NCBI RefSeq assembly: GCF_034274695.1
Contig: NZ_CP128362.1
Span: 7,318,501-7,382,500, forward strand
Direction of reading: 5' to 3'
DNA from: Chitinophaga sp. LS1
GTDB lineage: Bacteria; Bacteroidota; Bacteroidia; Chitinophagales; Chitinophagaceae
Length of the DNA: 64,000 bases
The position numbers and the translations under genes are program-made. Within the stretch, counting starts at the first letter, position 1. Each line of letters begins with the position of its first letter. The notes under the pieces were generated by a model. It was not told the origin of the DNA, did no database searches, and was given only the letters and a program-made list of their open reading frames with translations. Of the stretch, positions 17,909 to 28,320 are shown piece by piece.

Positions 17909-18406
17909 TTATTTAAGTTTTTTTAAGAACGTAATGGTTTGTTCATTCGATGGGCGTGTCATTGAAAACTGCATGACTTTCCCCTTTTTATCCAGCAGTA
18001 TAAATCGTGGAATCCGGTCTATCCGGAAGGCCTGTACAAACATTGTATCACTGGCCCACCATTGTACCCCTCCATTGATCCCATATCCATTCATCCCTCC
18101 TTTCCACCGGTATTCCTGCTGGTCTATTGAAATACTGACCACTTCTATTTTCCGTGGATCAACAGCGTGTTCCAGCTCTTTTAGGAAGGGATATTCCTTA
18201 CGACATGGATAACACCAGGAAGCCCAGATGTCCAGGTATACATATTTCCCTTCGAACTCCTGCAATGAATGTTGCACGCCTGCGGTATCTGCAAACCTGT
18301 ACTGATAAGCACCCAGTGTTGCAGCATAAGCCACTGTATCTTTCAACTCCTGCCCTTTCACGCCATTACACCACAACAGGCCTAGTACGATAAATATTCT
18401 TTTCAT
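17909..18406 (-). CDS. TlpA-family thioredoxin (single domain)
   Basis: A 165-residue protein with a signal peptide (MKRIFIVLGLLWCNGVKG) and one thioredoxin fold. The active site is WASWCYPCRKEYP near residue 65, and IPRFILLDKKGKV is the cis-Pro loop. It is the smallest of four thioredoxin-fold proteins in this operon and the first in transcription order. A Tyr replaces the usual Gly or Val between the cysteines, which may change redox potential. Confidence 0.88.
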   Translation of the reverse strand: MKRIFIVLGLLWCNGVKGQELKDTVAYAATLGAYQYRFADTAGVQHSLQEFEGKYVYLDIWASWCYPCRKEYPFLKELEHAVDPRKIEVVSISIDQQEYRWKGGMNGYGINGGVQWWASDTMFVQAFRIDRIPRFILLDKKGKVMQFSMTRPSNEQTITFLKKLK

Positions 18407-18408
18407 AA

Positions 18409-19398
18409 TTATTGAAAAACGTAAAAACTAAACAAAGCATAAGATGTCACACCTTTTCTGGCTGGTGCGCTTAAAGGATCATTCGAATCTGTCACCAGCT
18501 TTACCCCCATAAGGTAAAAGGTACCTGGCTTAAATGCTGAATAATTACTGAATGAAACCGTAAGACTATCTTTGCTGTACAATGTATTGGGGGCTACAGT
18601 CGCACTGGATTTCGTAATTGCATAAGTACCCTCGGGGAACCGTTCGTAGGTCGTATATGCAGCTGCTGAAAAAGCAGTGATGAGTGAATCGCTGACGTCT
18701 GTAACTGCATAGGCATGCAATTCATCAACAGGATAACGTACCCCTGCCGCCACACTTATGTTCAGGGAGGCCGGACCAATTGGCTGACCGGAATCATCTG
18801 TCGAAAGGTATAATCCCCAGTACTGGCTACCATTTCGTGCGTACGGATAACTATACCCAAAACTGGCACCTCCATTAATATAAAGATCCACCGCCGTAAT
18901 GGTGACCATCATTTTGAAAAACACGATAGACGTAGCCACTTGTCCTCCATTATTGGCAGTCAGTCTGACCGGTACCAGGTAGAGGGTACTGTCTTTCAGT
19001 TTTGATGCGTCATTTAATGTGATGTACAGCGAATCTGTAGCCGTATTTTCACCGGCAGCAATCCGGTAGCTACCGTTAAATGATGGTAGAAAAGCTGTTG
19101 CACTAATGGAAGGATTCGTTTCATTGTACAATATATTATAAGAAGCAACGAGCGAAGTATCAATAGTAGCCGTCACCACAGTCTCTCCCGAAGCATTGCC
19201 TGTCAGGGATACCGGAAATCCGCGGTAAGTCAGCGTTTTTTCTCCTGACGTAACTCCATTTAAAATTATAGCGTTACCTGTTTCTATATAGGAATATTTG
19301 TAGGATCCTAATTCCCTGGCCAGCTCAGTCAACGCATCGTCTTTCTTCGTGCAGGACACGAGTATTAATAATAATATTGCGACACCATATCTTTTCAT
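18409..19398 (-). CDS. DUF1735/BT_3987-like surface lipoprotein
   Basis: The protein has 329 residues from the ATG at 19398, which gives a clean lipoprotein signal (AILLLILVSC). An in-frame start at 19440 would add 14 residues ahead of the signal and overlap the SusD gene, so I reject it. Residues about 40-170 look like a DUF1735-type beta domain (GFPVSLTGNASGETVVTATI, DSTLYLVPVRLT), followed by a second beta-rich domain. Such lipoproteins accompany SusC/SusD and help capture substrate at the surface. The ligand cannot be inferred. Confidence 0.75.
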   Translation of the reverse strand: MKRYGVAILLLILVSCTKKDDALTELARELGSYKYSYIETGNAIILNGVTSGEKTLTYRGFPVSLTGNASGETVVTATIDTSLVASYNILYNETNPSISATAFLPSFNGSYRIAAGENTATDSLYITLNDASKLKDSTLYLVPVRLTANNGGQVATSIVFFKMMVTITAVDLYINGGASFGYSYPYARNGSQYWGLYLSTDDSGQPIGPASLNISVAAGVRYPVDELHAYAVTDVSDSLITAFSAAAYTTYERFPEGTYAITKSSATVAPNTLYSKDSLTVSFSNYSAFKPGTFYLMGVKLVTDSNDPLSAPARKGVTSYALFSFYVFQ

Positions 19399-19426
19399 AA
19401 ATACATGCTGAATTTGATGATAAAAT

Positions 19427-20803
19427 TTATTGTCTGACATTCTGCACCATATTAGGATTGTTCGCCAGTACTGTTTGGGTAAATGGCATCACGTACCTGC
19501 CAGACAAAGGTGGTAAGGTGGCGATCACCGTACTGTCATCCTGTTTTCTGGTAAGCGTAACCTGCGTATTGGTATTCACATTAAACCGCTTCAGATCGAA
19601 CGTACGTAATCCGCCACGTACAAACAATTCACGGCGACGTTCTCTCAATACATAACTCAACGCAGTATCCGCATTACTCGTTGTTACTTGTACATAAGAC
19701 CTGATCCTTTTAGCAGCCAGTGTATTGACAAGGGTTACAGCTCCGGCAGCATCTCCTTTACGGGCCAGGCATTCCGCTTTTGTCAGCATGACTTCAGGAA
19801 CGCTTACGCTGAAGTCAGAAAACAAGGTGGTCGCACCATTGTAAGTAGACGTTCTGTAATAATATCCGCTGAGCCGGGTATTATATCTGCCATCATAGTA
19901 AGACAATAAGGAATAGAGGGAGGAACTTAGCTGGAAAGAATAACTAGACAGTGAATAGAAATTTTGCTCATATGCCACCTTGGCCATGAGGATTTCAGGG
20001 TTTGTGCGCAGGTCTATCAACTGTGTGGCACCTGAATAACTGGATGAAATATCCATGAGTGAACTAGCCAGTGCCAATGAAGAATCTGCATACAATAATG
20101 CGGAATCATAAGTAGCCTTATAGAGATAAGCACGGGACAAAAGCGCATATCCTGCGGCCTTTCCGGGATGGATAATATTACGGCCCATGCCGGCCAGATA
20201 GGGGTTATTCACCGCCTGTCGCAAATCAGTGATCACTTTGTCGTACACCTCTTTTACAGTTGCCCTGGATGGCTTGGCAGATGCATCTGGCGATAGTACT
20301 AAAGGCACTGCCAGATCAGTAGCTGCGGTCGCACTGTTATATCCTGCCCCGTAAATATTCGCCAGTTGTAAATAATAGTAGCTTCGCTGAATGAGCGCCT
20401 GTGAGATCACATTACTCCGGTTCTCCACTGTATTGACAGAATCCTGTGGTGCGGAACCAACCCTGTTCATGATAATATTCATTTGTAGAATACGGCTATA
20501 AGAGCTGCTATACATGTAATCTTCATCTGCAGGATTCCATATCACATTGCTCCAGAGGTATGTGCGGGTATAAAAATTATCCTGCCCGCTCAATTCTACA
20601 TTTGTCAAACGTACATCATCACTCATTAAATCAGACAGCATATAATTGCCAACAGCCAGTGAGTCTGAATTCAACATCTCCTGGAAGTCAGCTATGGTAG
20701 TAGGATTAACAGACTGTGTCGATGGATTCACATCAAGGAATTTTTCACAACCAGTGAACACAATTACCATCAGTAAAAAACAAATCATCTTATTCATTGC
20801 CAT
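19427..20803 (-). CDS. SusD/RagB-family nutrient-binding outer-membrane lipoprotein
   Basis: The protein has 458 residues. A lipoprotein signal (FLLMVIVFTGC) is followed by CEKFLDVNPSTQ, a typical SusD mature start. TPR-like helices (ALIQRSYYYLQLANIYG; AAGYALLSRAYLYKATYDSAL) form the scaffold. The C-terminal part has VLRERRRELFVRGGLRTFDLKRF, a SusD/RagB signature. It binds substrate on the outer surface and caps the SusC transporter encoded just upstream (18-base gap). Confidence 0.93.
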   Translation of the reverse strand: MAMNKMICFLLMVIVFTGCEKFLDVNPSTQSVNPTTIADFQEMLNSDSLAVGNYMLSDLMSDDVRLTNVELSGQDNFYTRTYLWSNVIWNPADEDYMYSSSYSRILQMNIIMNRVGSAPQDSVNTVENRSNVISQALIQRSYYYLQLANIYGAGYNSATAATDLAVPLVLSPDASAKPSRATVKEVYDKVITDLRQAVNNPYLAGMGRNIIHPGKAAGYALLSRAYLYKATYDSALLYADSSLALASSLMDISSSYSGATQLIDLRTNPEILMAKVAYEQNFYSLSSYSFQLSSSLYSLLSYYDGRYNTRLSGYYYRTSTYNGATTLFSDFSVSVPEVMLTKAECLARKGDAAGAVTLVNTLAAKRIRSYVQVTTSNADTALSYVLRERRRELFVRGGLRTFDLKRFNVNTNTQVTLTRKQDDSTVIATLPPLSGRYVMPFTQTVLANNPNMVQNVRQ

Positions 20804-20821
20804 GTGTTTAAAGATTCAACA

Positions 20822-23800
20822 TTAGAGACCGATCATGAAACTGCATGAATACTGTTTAGGAATAGGCATTCCCATCACACCGTTAGAACCGACCACGGAG
20901 GGATCCATATGGTATTTATTTTGTGTCCACATGGCCAGGTTCTGTCCCTGAAGGGTAACCAACGCACTGTTCAGTTTCATTCTTTTCACCAGTTGCTGTG
21001 GGAACCGCCAGCCAATCATTACTTCCTGCAAGCGGATGAAGTTGGCGGACATTACACTATTCGTTGAATTGTTCGTAACAAAACCACGGAAACTATTGGA
21101 GCCATCTTTTGTCATCGCAGGAACATCTGTATGTAATTCATCTCCTTCTTTTTTCCATCTGTACCGTATCAAACTGCTATTGGCCACATCAGTAGACGGT
21201 GTAGGAATAAATCTTTTCATCACAGCGCCCCAGCTAAAGGTTAGTGCGGCTCTTCCAAAAAAGGATCCCCAGGTCACTTCATGTATCAATCCACCGTTCC
21301 ATGGGGCTCTCAGTACACCAGCGTAGGTCAATGAAGTAGCGAGGGTAGTACTATCCAATACAGCCGTTTTTTTGCCTTCGTTATCATAGATCTGAGGATT
21401 GCCCTTGTTATCCAGACCTGCCCATTTAAAGGCCCAGAGATTGCTTGTATTATAACCGTCACGGTAAGCTGTGGCATAAGCATCGGTTGCGGTAAAACCC
21501 GGGGTAGGTACAGACTTTGCGACATTGACATTGTAGGCGCCGTTTAATGTAACCGTATAGGAGAATTTCGTTGTCTTTACAAAATCTGACTTCAGGAAAA
21601 ACTCTACACCTTTATTCACGATATTGCTATAGGCTATCTGGCTGCTAAGGCCACTGGATGCATCTGCAGCGACGGAGATACTACTATTCACACCTGATGA
21701 GGTGCGGTTATAATACCTTACATCCAGCATATACTGGTCATGGAGAATACCGATCCGGGCCCTTGCTTCATAATTGAGGTTGCGGGGTGGCAACGTAGTG
21801 AACGTACTGTTGGTCGCCATTGTATAAGATCCGCCGCCGGCCACATTGGTACCCATCATTAAATCGAGTCCCTGGTAAGAGCTGATATTCTGTATCAAAC
21901 CGTCAATATCCAAAGTACTTATGAGGTTAGAATGAAAGTATTTTTCTTTTGCCAGGTTATATTTCAGCACGCCATTGACCTGCGATTGTCCTTCAGGAGA
22001 TTTATTGTAAGTGACCATGGTGCTGAATAACCCCTTGCGCAGGTTAGCTTTCAGGGATGCACTTACATAATGGATCACCGCGCTGCTGTCACCCGCCGTT
22101 GTTAAGTCAGTACTACCTGTACTGCTCAACCCTGTCATCTTTTGGGTGTTATATCCAACAGACAATTCATATCTTCCTCTGCCCAAACCCACTTTCACAC
22201 GCTGATAAATATTCCGGGAAGACTGGCCACTCTGTTGAGTAGGAGAATAACCATTTACCCATATTCCATAGTCATCCCAATATACCTGCTGGTATCTGCT
22301 GGTAGCAAAATTGACAGGCAGATCGGGCATCAGCATCGTCGTAATACCTGTAGCAACCGCCACATCATCGATCCATTTGTTGACAGGTTCTTTGAACAAT
22401 TCAGCACTACCCTCTACGTTATAATTCGTCAACGTGGAGTATTTTGAAGTCTGGCCATAGGTTGGGTTCAGCACACTGTTATAACGGCCGGACAAGGTGA
22501 ATCGCTTATTGTATGTATATCTTGCTGCCCCGTTCCAGTTGATATTCCTTGAATTTGTATTCAGTAAGTTGACAGGCACGACCAGGCTGGAAGGATAGAC
22601 TGTTGCACCCTGGCCGGCAAACAATGCATAATAGTTTGCGATCGAAGCATTCGGATCAGGAGTAGGCAGATATATAGGCGCACCGGTACCGGTAGTTGAA
22701 TTATAACCATACAATACATAATTGCCAGGGCGTCTGTAACCTACGCTGGCTGCGCCACCGCCTACAGATAGTTCAATCTCATTCCTGCCGAATGCTTTAT
22801 TGTACGCTAAACCGGATCGCACGTTCCATTCTTTGTTAGTGCTTTTACTCCTGTTCAGGATATCACCATAGGGTATATAAAATTTCACCCCGTTTTGATA
22901 ATACTGACCGTATTGATTGACCAGCTGCCTGGCGTAACTGGATGATTTATCATAAAATAAATCGGTGGTATTATCCTGTAAAGTATTTAACACCGAAGCA
23001 CTCCATTGTAATCCGGGTAGTAATTTCCAATTGAGGTTTAACCTGGATTGGGCCTGCAGACTTTTATCCGTCGAATTATTCACCCGTGCATCTTCCAGCA
23101 GGTTCACCCCGTTGTTATAGTAGCCTTTGCTCATAATAATATCATTCGCATCAGGGTTGAACGATGAATAATCGTATACATATTTTCCATTATTATCGAG
23201 CAACATCTGGTAAGGCTGTATCGTTAAGTTGCTGGGATTTACACTATAGCCTGCGCGACTTGTCACACTGGCTATATATAAAGTCCAGCCGATACTCAGG
23301 TTGTCATGCAGCAGGTTAAACCCGTTATTGGCATTCAGGCTGACGGTCCTGTTTGACCCGTTCAGCGCATTATCACTACTGGTGGCGTACCCGCCGATTA
23401 AGGAGAATTTATATTTATTAGTGCCTCCGATTACAGACAGGGAATGATTCTGGTTAAATGAATTTTGCTGCAGCATGTTCAGCTGAGCGGAGTTGTCCAG
23501 TCGTCCCAGCGAATCCCAGCTTGCATTAAACCCTTCCTGCGTAATCATATTATTATGCAGCTTGCTGAGCAACCGGGCAGCAGGTGTGATCTGGAAGGTG
23601 TTGTTGGGGTTATAGGTGTTTTGGTTAAATAAAGTATCTGATTGTCTTACATAGTCCAGCACATCTCCGGTTGAGGGCAGATAGAGTTTTTCCCTGTTAA
23701 ATTTAGGTGCAGGGGTATAGTATAAATTTACAGAGTAGTTGACATGGATCTCCCCGGTTTTACCTTGCCTGGTTCTCACCATGATGATCCCATTAATGGC

Positions 23801-24919
23801 TTTAGGTCCCCATTTCACGAGTTCCTTTGGGTCTTTGACCACTTCTACCGATTCTACATTGCTCATAGGAAAATCGGCGGGGAAACCCTCTCTTGGAAAG
23901 CCATCAATTACGATCAGCATTCCATCTGTATTGCCGGCAAATGAGTTGGATCCACGTAATTCAGGCACCAGTGTAGTAGAAACCCGGGTAGCAAAGCGAA
24001 CCTGGTAGATGTTTTTATTCATCCATGTGGGAAAATTGCCGGAGAGAAATGCATCCAATACTAACTGACCATAAGTAGGATAGGCTTTCACAAACTGTTC
24101 GGGCGTCATAAATGTCCAGAGCAGCCTTGGGTTATACACCCCAATACTGGTGATTGATCTGACGGTCGTACTTCTCGTTTGCAAACTCAATCCCGGCACA
24201 GTACCCTGTAAGATCTGTCCCAGGTTCATATAGCTACGGTTGGTCAGGTCTATCTGCAAAGTAGGATCTTTTACCTTTGCGGTGTTGGAAATATTAACAG
24301 CACCTAAAGTGGTTTCTAATTGTTCCAGGTTGATAGATAAACGCCCCATGTTTGTCTGGACCTTTACCTTGTAAGGTTTAAAGCCAACATAGGAGATAGA
24401 AAGTATACTCCCTCTGGGAACAGCGATCACAAAACGACCATCCCTATTGGTGGTCACACCTGCAGAACCATTCAGTGCTTTTACAGAAGCACCGATCAGC
24501 ACAGATCCGTCTGCACCACTCACCTGCCCTGTTACTACCACCGTGGTATCTTCTGCCATTTGCTGAGACAGATTTTCCTTCGGCCTTTCAGTAATAATGA
24601 TATTACGGTCTACAATTTTGTAGGTAACAGGCTGACCGTCGAAACAGCGGGCCAGTACAGCAGACAATGGTTGATTGGAAAAAGACGCCGTAATAGGCCG
24701 TGTATTTTTCATTAGCTCCTTTGTATACACGATTCCATAACCACTTTGTGCCTTGATAGTAGTTAATACCGATTGTAAGCTGGCATTGTTTACACTGAAT
24801 GAAATAGAAGACTGCGCAATGACGTCGGGCATGAAGAGCATCAATTGCAGCACCAGATATCCCCGGGTAAAGACAATACATAGCCGTCTCCACATCCGTG
24901 AAGTAATTTTTAGATTCAT
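20822..24919 (-). CDS. SusC/RagA TonB-dependent transporter with STN signalling domain
   Basis: The protein has about 1365 residues from ATG 24919; a GTG at 24952 is possible. The order is a signal peptide (ends DVIAQ), an STN domain (FSVNNASLQSVLTTIKAQSGYGIVY) that contacts the anti-sigma factor, a CarboxypepD_reg-like domain (VLIGASVKALNGSAGVTTNRDG), a plug (DGMLIVIDGFPREG; VESVEVVKDP; AINGIIMVRTRQG) and a long beta-barrel ending in a hydrophobic strand. It is clearly longer than usual SusC proteins. Together with the sigma and FecR genes upstream it forms a trans-envelope regulated uptake system that senses its own substrate. Confidence 0.93.
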   Translation of the reverse strand: MNLKITSRMWRRLCIVFTRGYLVLQLMLFMPDVIAQSSISFSVNNASLQSVLTTIKAQSGYGIVYTKELMKNTRPITASFSNQPLSAVLARCFDGQPVTYKIVDRNIIITERPKENLSQQMAEDTTVVVTGQVSGADGSVLIGASVKALNGSAGVTTNRDGRFVIAVPRGSILSISYVGFKPYKVKVQTNMGRLSINLEQLETTLGAVNISNTAKVKDPTLQIDLTNRSYMNLGQILQGTVPGLSLQTRSTTVRSITSIGVYNPRLLWTFMTPEQFVKAYPTYGQLVLDAFLSGNFPTWMNKNIYQVRFATRVSTTLVPELRGSNSFAGNTDGMLIVIDGFPREGFPADFPMSNVESVEVVKDPKELVKWGPKAINGIIMVRTRQGKTGEIHVNYSVNLYYTPAPKFNREKLYLPSTGDVLDYVRQSDTLFNQNTYNPNNTFQITPAARLLSKLHNNMITQEGFNASWDSLGRLDNSAQLNMLQQNSFNQNHSLSVIGGTNKYKFSLIGGYATSSDNALNGSNRTVSLNANNGFNLLHDNLSIGWTLYIASVTSRAGYSVNPSNLTIQPYQMLLDNNGKYVYDYSSFNPDANDIIMSKGYYNNGVNLLEDARVNNSTDKSLQAQSRLNLNWKLLPGLQWSASVLNTLQDNTTDLFYDKSSSYARQLVNQYGQYYQNGVKFYIPYGDILNRSKSTNKEWNVRSGLAYNKAFGRNEIELSVGGGAASVGYRRPGNYVLYGYNSTTGTGAPIYLPTPDPNASIANYYALFAGQGATVYPSSLVVPVNLLNTNSRNINWNGAARYTYNKRFTLSGRYNSVLNPTYGQTSKYSTLTNYNVEGSAELFKEPVNKWIDDVAVATGITTMLMPDLPVNFATSRYQQVYWDDYGIWVNGYSPTQQSGQSSRNIYQRVKVGLGRGRYELSVGYNTQKMTGLSSTGSTDLTTAGDSSAVIHYVSASLKANLRKGLFSTMVTYNKSPEGQSQVNGVLKYNLAKEKYFHSNLISTLDIDGLIQNISSYQGLDLMMGTNVAGGGSYTMATNSTFTTLPPRNLNYEARARIGILHDQYMLDVRYYNRTSSGVNSSISVAADASSGLSSQIAYSNIVNKGVEFFLKSDFVKTTKFSYTVTLNGAYNVNVAKSVPTPGFTATDAYATAYRDGYNTSNLWAFKWAGLDNKGNPQIYDNEGKKTAVLDSTTLATSLTYAGVLRAPWNGGLIHEVTWGSFFGRAALTFSWGAVMKRFIPTPSTDVANSSLIRYRWKKEGDELHTDVPAMTKDGSNSFRGFVTNNSTNSVMSANFIRLQEVMIGWRFPQQLVKRMKLNSALVTLQGQNLAMWTQNKYHMDPSVVGSNGVMGMPIPKQYSCSFMIGL

Positions 24920-24993
24920 AGTCGGAGGATTAAGTACCGTAACGCTGGCCACACGTCTACGGCTTTTTTTTGGTTGATTATTAAATGTTGGTT

Positions 24994-26169
24994 TTATCTG
25001 AACGGCAAAACTGTTACTACATCACCATCTATTCTAAATTTGGCTGATTTTGTCAGCATGATCATCTCTAATATCTTCTTTAACGGCACCTCTCTGCTGA
25101 TTTCAATAGTTACACCTGTGGCTGTATTGAAATCGCCTGCATATACTACATCTACATTATACCAGCGCGACAGTTCCTCCATAATGTCCCTGAGATCTGC
25201 ATCTCTTAATATAATCTGTTTGTTTTTCCAGGCGGTTACCTGCTCGATATCGGCATTGGTAATACTCAGCCCACCGTTACCAGATCTGGCCATTTGTCCG
25301 GGTTGCAGGACCTGTCCTTTACTACCTTTGGATGCTACTCTGACAGCGCCATTTACCAGTGTGGTATAAGTAATAGCAGGTTGATAGGCTCTTATATCAA
25401 AGGCAGTGCCCAATACCTGTACTTCCGTACCATTTACAGCTACAATGAATGGTCGCTTCGGGTCGTGTGTCACTTCGAAATAAGCTTCACCGGTCAGTTG
25501 TACTTCACGTTGATTTCCTGAAAACCGGTTCGGAAACCGGATGGAAGAAGCTGCATTTAACCATACGACAGTACCATCACCAAGGACTAATTTATACTCT
25601 CCACCTTTGGGAGTGATCAGCGTATTATAGGTCGGCATTTCTTTGGTGTTGTTTTTTGCCAGGTATGACAATACACCTTGTTGTTGTTGTACCTGTACAC
25701 CATTGCCCTCCGTAAAACTGGAATCGCGCGCTTTGTCTAACCCGATTGTATGGCCATTGGCCATTACGAGGCGGGCTTTTGTGGTGCCGGGAGGAACTTC
25801 GTTGCCAATGACAACGTACTCCATGGCTGGTTCTTTTGGCGCCTTCAGGTATTGCAGACCTACAGCGATCATAATTAAAATAGCGGCTGCTGCAGACAGG
25901 TAAATGAAGGTGCGTCGCTGTTTGTTCTTTTTTATTTTATGATGAATTGAGCCGATCACATTTTCCATATTATAATTATGGAGTGGTGTGGAAGTCCATT
26001 CATTAGTTGCGCCTTGTGAAATTTCGGCCCATAGTTCCCTGTTCTTTTCAGATAGGTTGATCCATGCATCCAACTCCGCCTGTTCATCCGGCGTGATATT
26101 GCCTGCTATGTAATTTTTTACTAACGCAGCAATCCGAAATGGCAATTCTAATGGTAGTTGGCTCATCAT
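24994..26169 (-). CDS. FecR-family anti-sigma factor
   Basis: The protein has 391 residues: a cytoplasmic N-terminal region (about 1-85, ITPDEQAELDAWINLSEKNRELW), one membrane helix (about 88-107, FIYLSAAAAILIMIAVGLQY), a FecR domain (about 165-270, LGDGTVVWLNAASSIRFP; GEAYFEVTHDPKRPFIV) and a DUF4974 C-terminal domain (about 315-390). It holds the ECF sigma factor until the SusC STN domain signals ligand binding. It lies between the sigma gene and susC, the standard order. Confidence 0.93.
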   Translation of the reverse strand: MMSQLPLELPFRIAALVKNYIAGNITPDEQAELDAWINLSEKNRELWAEISQGATNEWTSTPLHNYNMENVIGSIHHKIKKNKQRRTFIYLSAAAAILIMIAVGLQYLKAPKEPAMEYVVIGNEVPPGTTKARLVMANGHTIGLDKARDSSFTEGNGVQVQQQQGVLSYLAKNNTKEMPTYNTLITPKGGEYKLVLGDGTVVWLNAASSIRFPNRFSGNQREVQLTGEAYFEVTHDPKRPFIVAVNGTEVQVLGTAFDIRAYQPAITYTTLVNGAVRVASKGSKGQVLQPGQMARSGNGGLSITNADIEQVTAWKNKQIILRDADLRDIMEELSRWYNVDVVYAGDFNTATGVTIEISREVPLKKILEMIMLTKSAKFRIDGDVVTVLPFR

Positions 26170-26223
26170 AATATAATAACACCAAATGGGTGGTATTTGT
26201 CTAAAGGGTTTGAAAAAATATTT

Positions 26224-26757
26224 TTAAATTAATAACAGCAGGAAAGTAAATGCTTTGTCAGACAGTGATTTTTTGAGCAGAGAAAGGCCTCTGGCTTTTT
26301 GATTGCGAACAGTACTTTCGGTGATATTCAGTTGGTTGGCGATTTCATCGGTGCTTTTACCTTCCTGGAAGGTCATTTTTATCACTTTTTTACATTGTTC
26401 CGGCAGGGTGTTGATGGCGAGTTCGATTTCTCTCCATACTTCTGCGAGGATGATGTTGTTGGTGATGTCATCTTCAGGGATGGGTGCGAGCGGGATGGAT
26501 TCTTCTCGTTGTTGTTTTCTTCTATTGTCCCGGATGTAGTTCAGGCAGCGGTTTCTGGCAGATAAGTATAGGAAGTTTCTGATGCTGGTGTCATTGTCAA
26601 AGCTTTGTTCTTTTTCCCATAGTTTGACGAATACATCCTGGGCGATTTCCTGTGCTACAGCATGGTTGTCGATTATTTTTTCTGCAAAAAAGACGATAGC
26701 CGGGTAATAGTGTTTTACCACGGTATTAAATTCAGATGTTCTAGCTGTCCCAAACAT
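26224..26757 (-). CDS. ECF RNA polymerase sigma-70 factor
   Basis: The protein has 177 residues from ATG 26757; a longer reading to 26838 adds a poor N-terminus. Sigma region 2 is seen in AQEIAQDVFVKLWEK with SARNRCLNYIRDN. Region 4 is LPEQCKKVIKMTFQEGKSTDEIANQLNI, then STVRNQKARGL. It should direct transcription of its own SusC/SusD locus when released by the adjacent FecR protein. Confidence 0.92.
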   Translation of the reverse strand: MFGTARTSEFNTVVKHYYPAIVFFAEKIIDNHAVAQEIAQDVFVKLWEKEQSFDNDTSIRNFLYLSARNRCLNYIRDNRRKQQREESIPLAPIPEDDITNNIILAEVWREIELAINTLPEQCKKVIKMTFQEGKSTDEIANQLNITESTVRNQKARGLSLLKKSLSDKAFTFLLLLI

Positions 26758-27287
26758 ATTAACGGCCTTGCGGTTAAAATACAAAAAGTATGGGGTTTTT
26801 GAATGTTTTTTATTGTATTTGGGGGATAGCCATCCCAAAGGCAGTATGGAATTGGGTTAATTTGATACGGACCTGATCTGTTGTTTGGGCCTGATATTCA
26901 ATATCTGTTAAATATGGCAACTATGTCGTAATAATATTTAAAGCTGGAAGATGTGTATCCATATAATAAAGCATCATCGGCGAAGTTTTTTACTGGTTTG
27001 CGGACAAAATTTTCAATTGAACGTGCATTTTGAGGAAGATATCAAAGAACAAAATATCACTCTCGTGGTGCTGATATAACAGGAAAAGCAGTTAATCTTT
27101 ACGCCATACAACAGGGAAAAGACAAAAGTGGCGGTTGAAGTAAAAAATGCTTAGTATAGGCTGGGCTTGTGTAAGGGAGGAAAAGAGGCGCTTAAACAGG
27201 AAGATAAAGTGTCGACAAAGTGTCGACAGGCTATAATGGATTGTTCAATGGACTAATTTGCGGGGAATAATAAATGAATTAAATCCT
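26758..27287. other. 530-base intergenic region
   Basis: I see no gene. The stretch at about 26930-27160 has short broken reading frames that might be decayed coding sequence, without a recognisable family. At 27211-27232 gtcgaca occurs twice in a row (gtcgacaaagtgtcgaca). Confidence 0.4.
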
Positions 27288-28121
27288 ATGAAGTTATCAA
27301 AATTTATCCCTGTGGCGTTTGTCTTAGCCCTTATCTTTAGTTGTAAAAAGGATAATAATAATGGGTCGGCGCCCACAGAACAGGCATATCTGCCTGCAAC
27401 CTTCAAACTAACTGCTTCTGACGGATCCTTCGCGAATTATGAGCTGACCTATAATGATGACAATAGCGTAGCCACACTAACGAGTTCCATGTCAACAAGT
27501 GAGGGGGAAATAGATACTGTCCATTTTTCACACAACGCAAATGGAGATTGTGTGAAAGTAACTTTTACTAATAATATGGGCCGCGTAGGGGGGAGCAGTG
27601 ACTCACTCGTATACCGGGATGGAAAGATGATCATATTACTGTTGGATAATGTAGGCATGGTGCAGGACAGCACCGTATTCACATTCAATAGCCAGGGAGA
27701 TGTTATTATGATGGGTAATAAGGATACAGTTAGAAATGGCGACAGTAAATCGCTGTACTATATAGAATTTTCGATTATTAACGGGAATCCTCAAACTTTC
27801 ACAACGTACAGCTATTATGCAGCTTCTGCAACGACTCAGCCGCAAATAACAAACTTCACCTCCAACTATGCATACGATAATAAGTCAAACGCATTTCAGG
27901 CTGTATTTCGTGCTGATCCTATTCTTGTATATCTCCTGAGCAATTCTGCATTAGCATATATTTCTATGGGCAAAAATAATATAACAGGTATTACGCAATC
28001 CGATTCACAGTACGTTTTCGCCCTTACTTACGATACAGTTACAGGTTACCTGTCTTCTCAACAGACTACATTTATGGGAACAACGCTCACTATTGACTAT
28101 ACCTATGTTAAATCGAAATAA
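27288..28121 (+). CDS. Hypothetical lipoprotein (DUF4595-like)
   Basis: The protein has 277 residues. ATG 27288 gives a lipoprotein signal, SKFIPVAFVLALIFSC, then KKDNNN. The body is beta-rich with repeated YD-like strands (ELTYNDDNSVATLTSS, VHFSHNANGDCVKVTF, FTFNSQGDVIMMGNKD), as in Bacteroidota DUF4595-type lipoproteins. The function is unknown. It stands alone between two gene-poor gaps and has its own terminator at 28279-28320. Confidence 0.6.
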   Translation: MKLSKFIPVAFVLALIFSCKKDNNNGSAPTEQAYLPATFKLTASDGSFANYELTYNDDNSVATLTSSMSTSEGEIDTVHFSHNANGDCVKVTFTNNMGRVGGSSDSLVYRDGKMIILLLDNVGMVQDSTVFTFNSQGDVIMMGNKDTVRNGDSKSLYYIEFSIINGNPQTFTTYSYYAASATTQPQITNFTSNYAYDNKSNAFQAVFRADPILVYLLSNSALAYISMGKNNITGITQSDSQYVFALTYDTVTGYLSSQQTTFMGTTLTIDYTYVKSK

Positions 28122-28278
28122 TTATACAAAAAGTCAGTATTGCTGCTGATCTTTTTTATGGTTCTACCCTGGACAGGTAAGTAATCGAACCTGGATATGG
28201 AGGATGTGTTGCTTTACTAAATCGGCTAATAACTGCCTGCAGCCTTCTTTCCATTTCACCTGTGTACGACAGCCTGAT

Positions 28279-28320
28279 CAAAATAAAATAGTCGCGGGTA
28301 ATCGCGACTATTTTGTTTTG
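28279..28320 (+). terminator. Hairpin terminator
   Basis: A 12-bp perfect stem (aaaatagtcgcg, 28285-28296; complement 28303-28314) extends outward with one mismatch and ends in TTTTGTTTTG. It lies about 160 bases after the lipoprotein stop. Confidence 0.75.
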
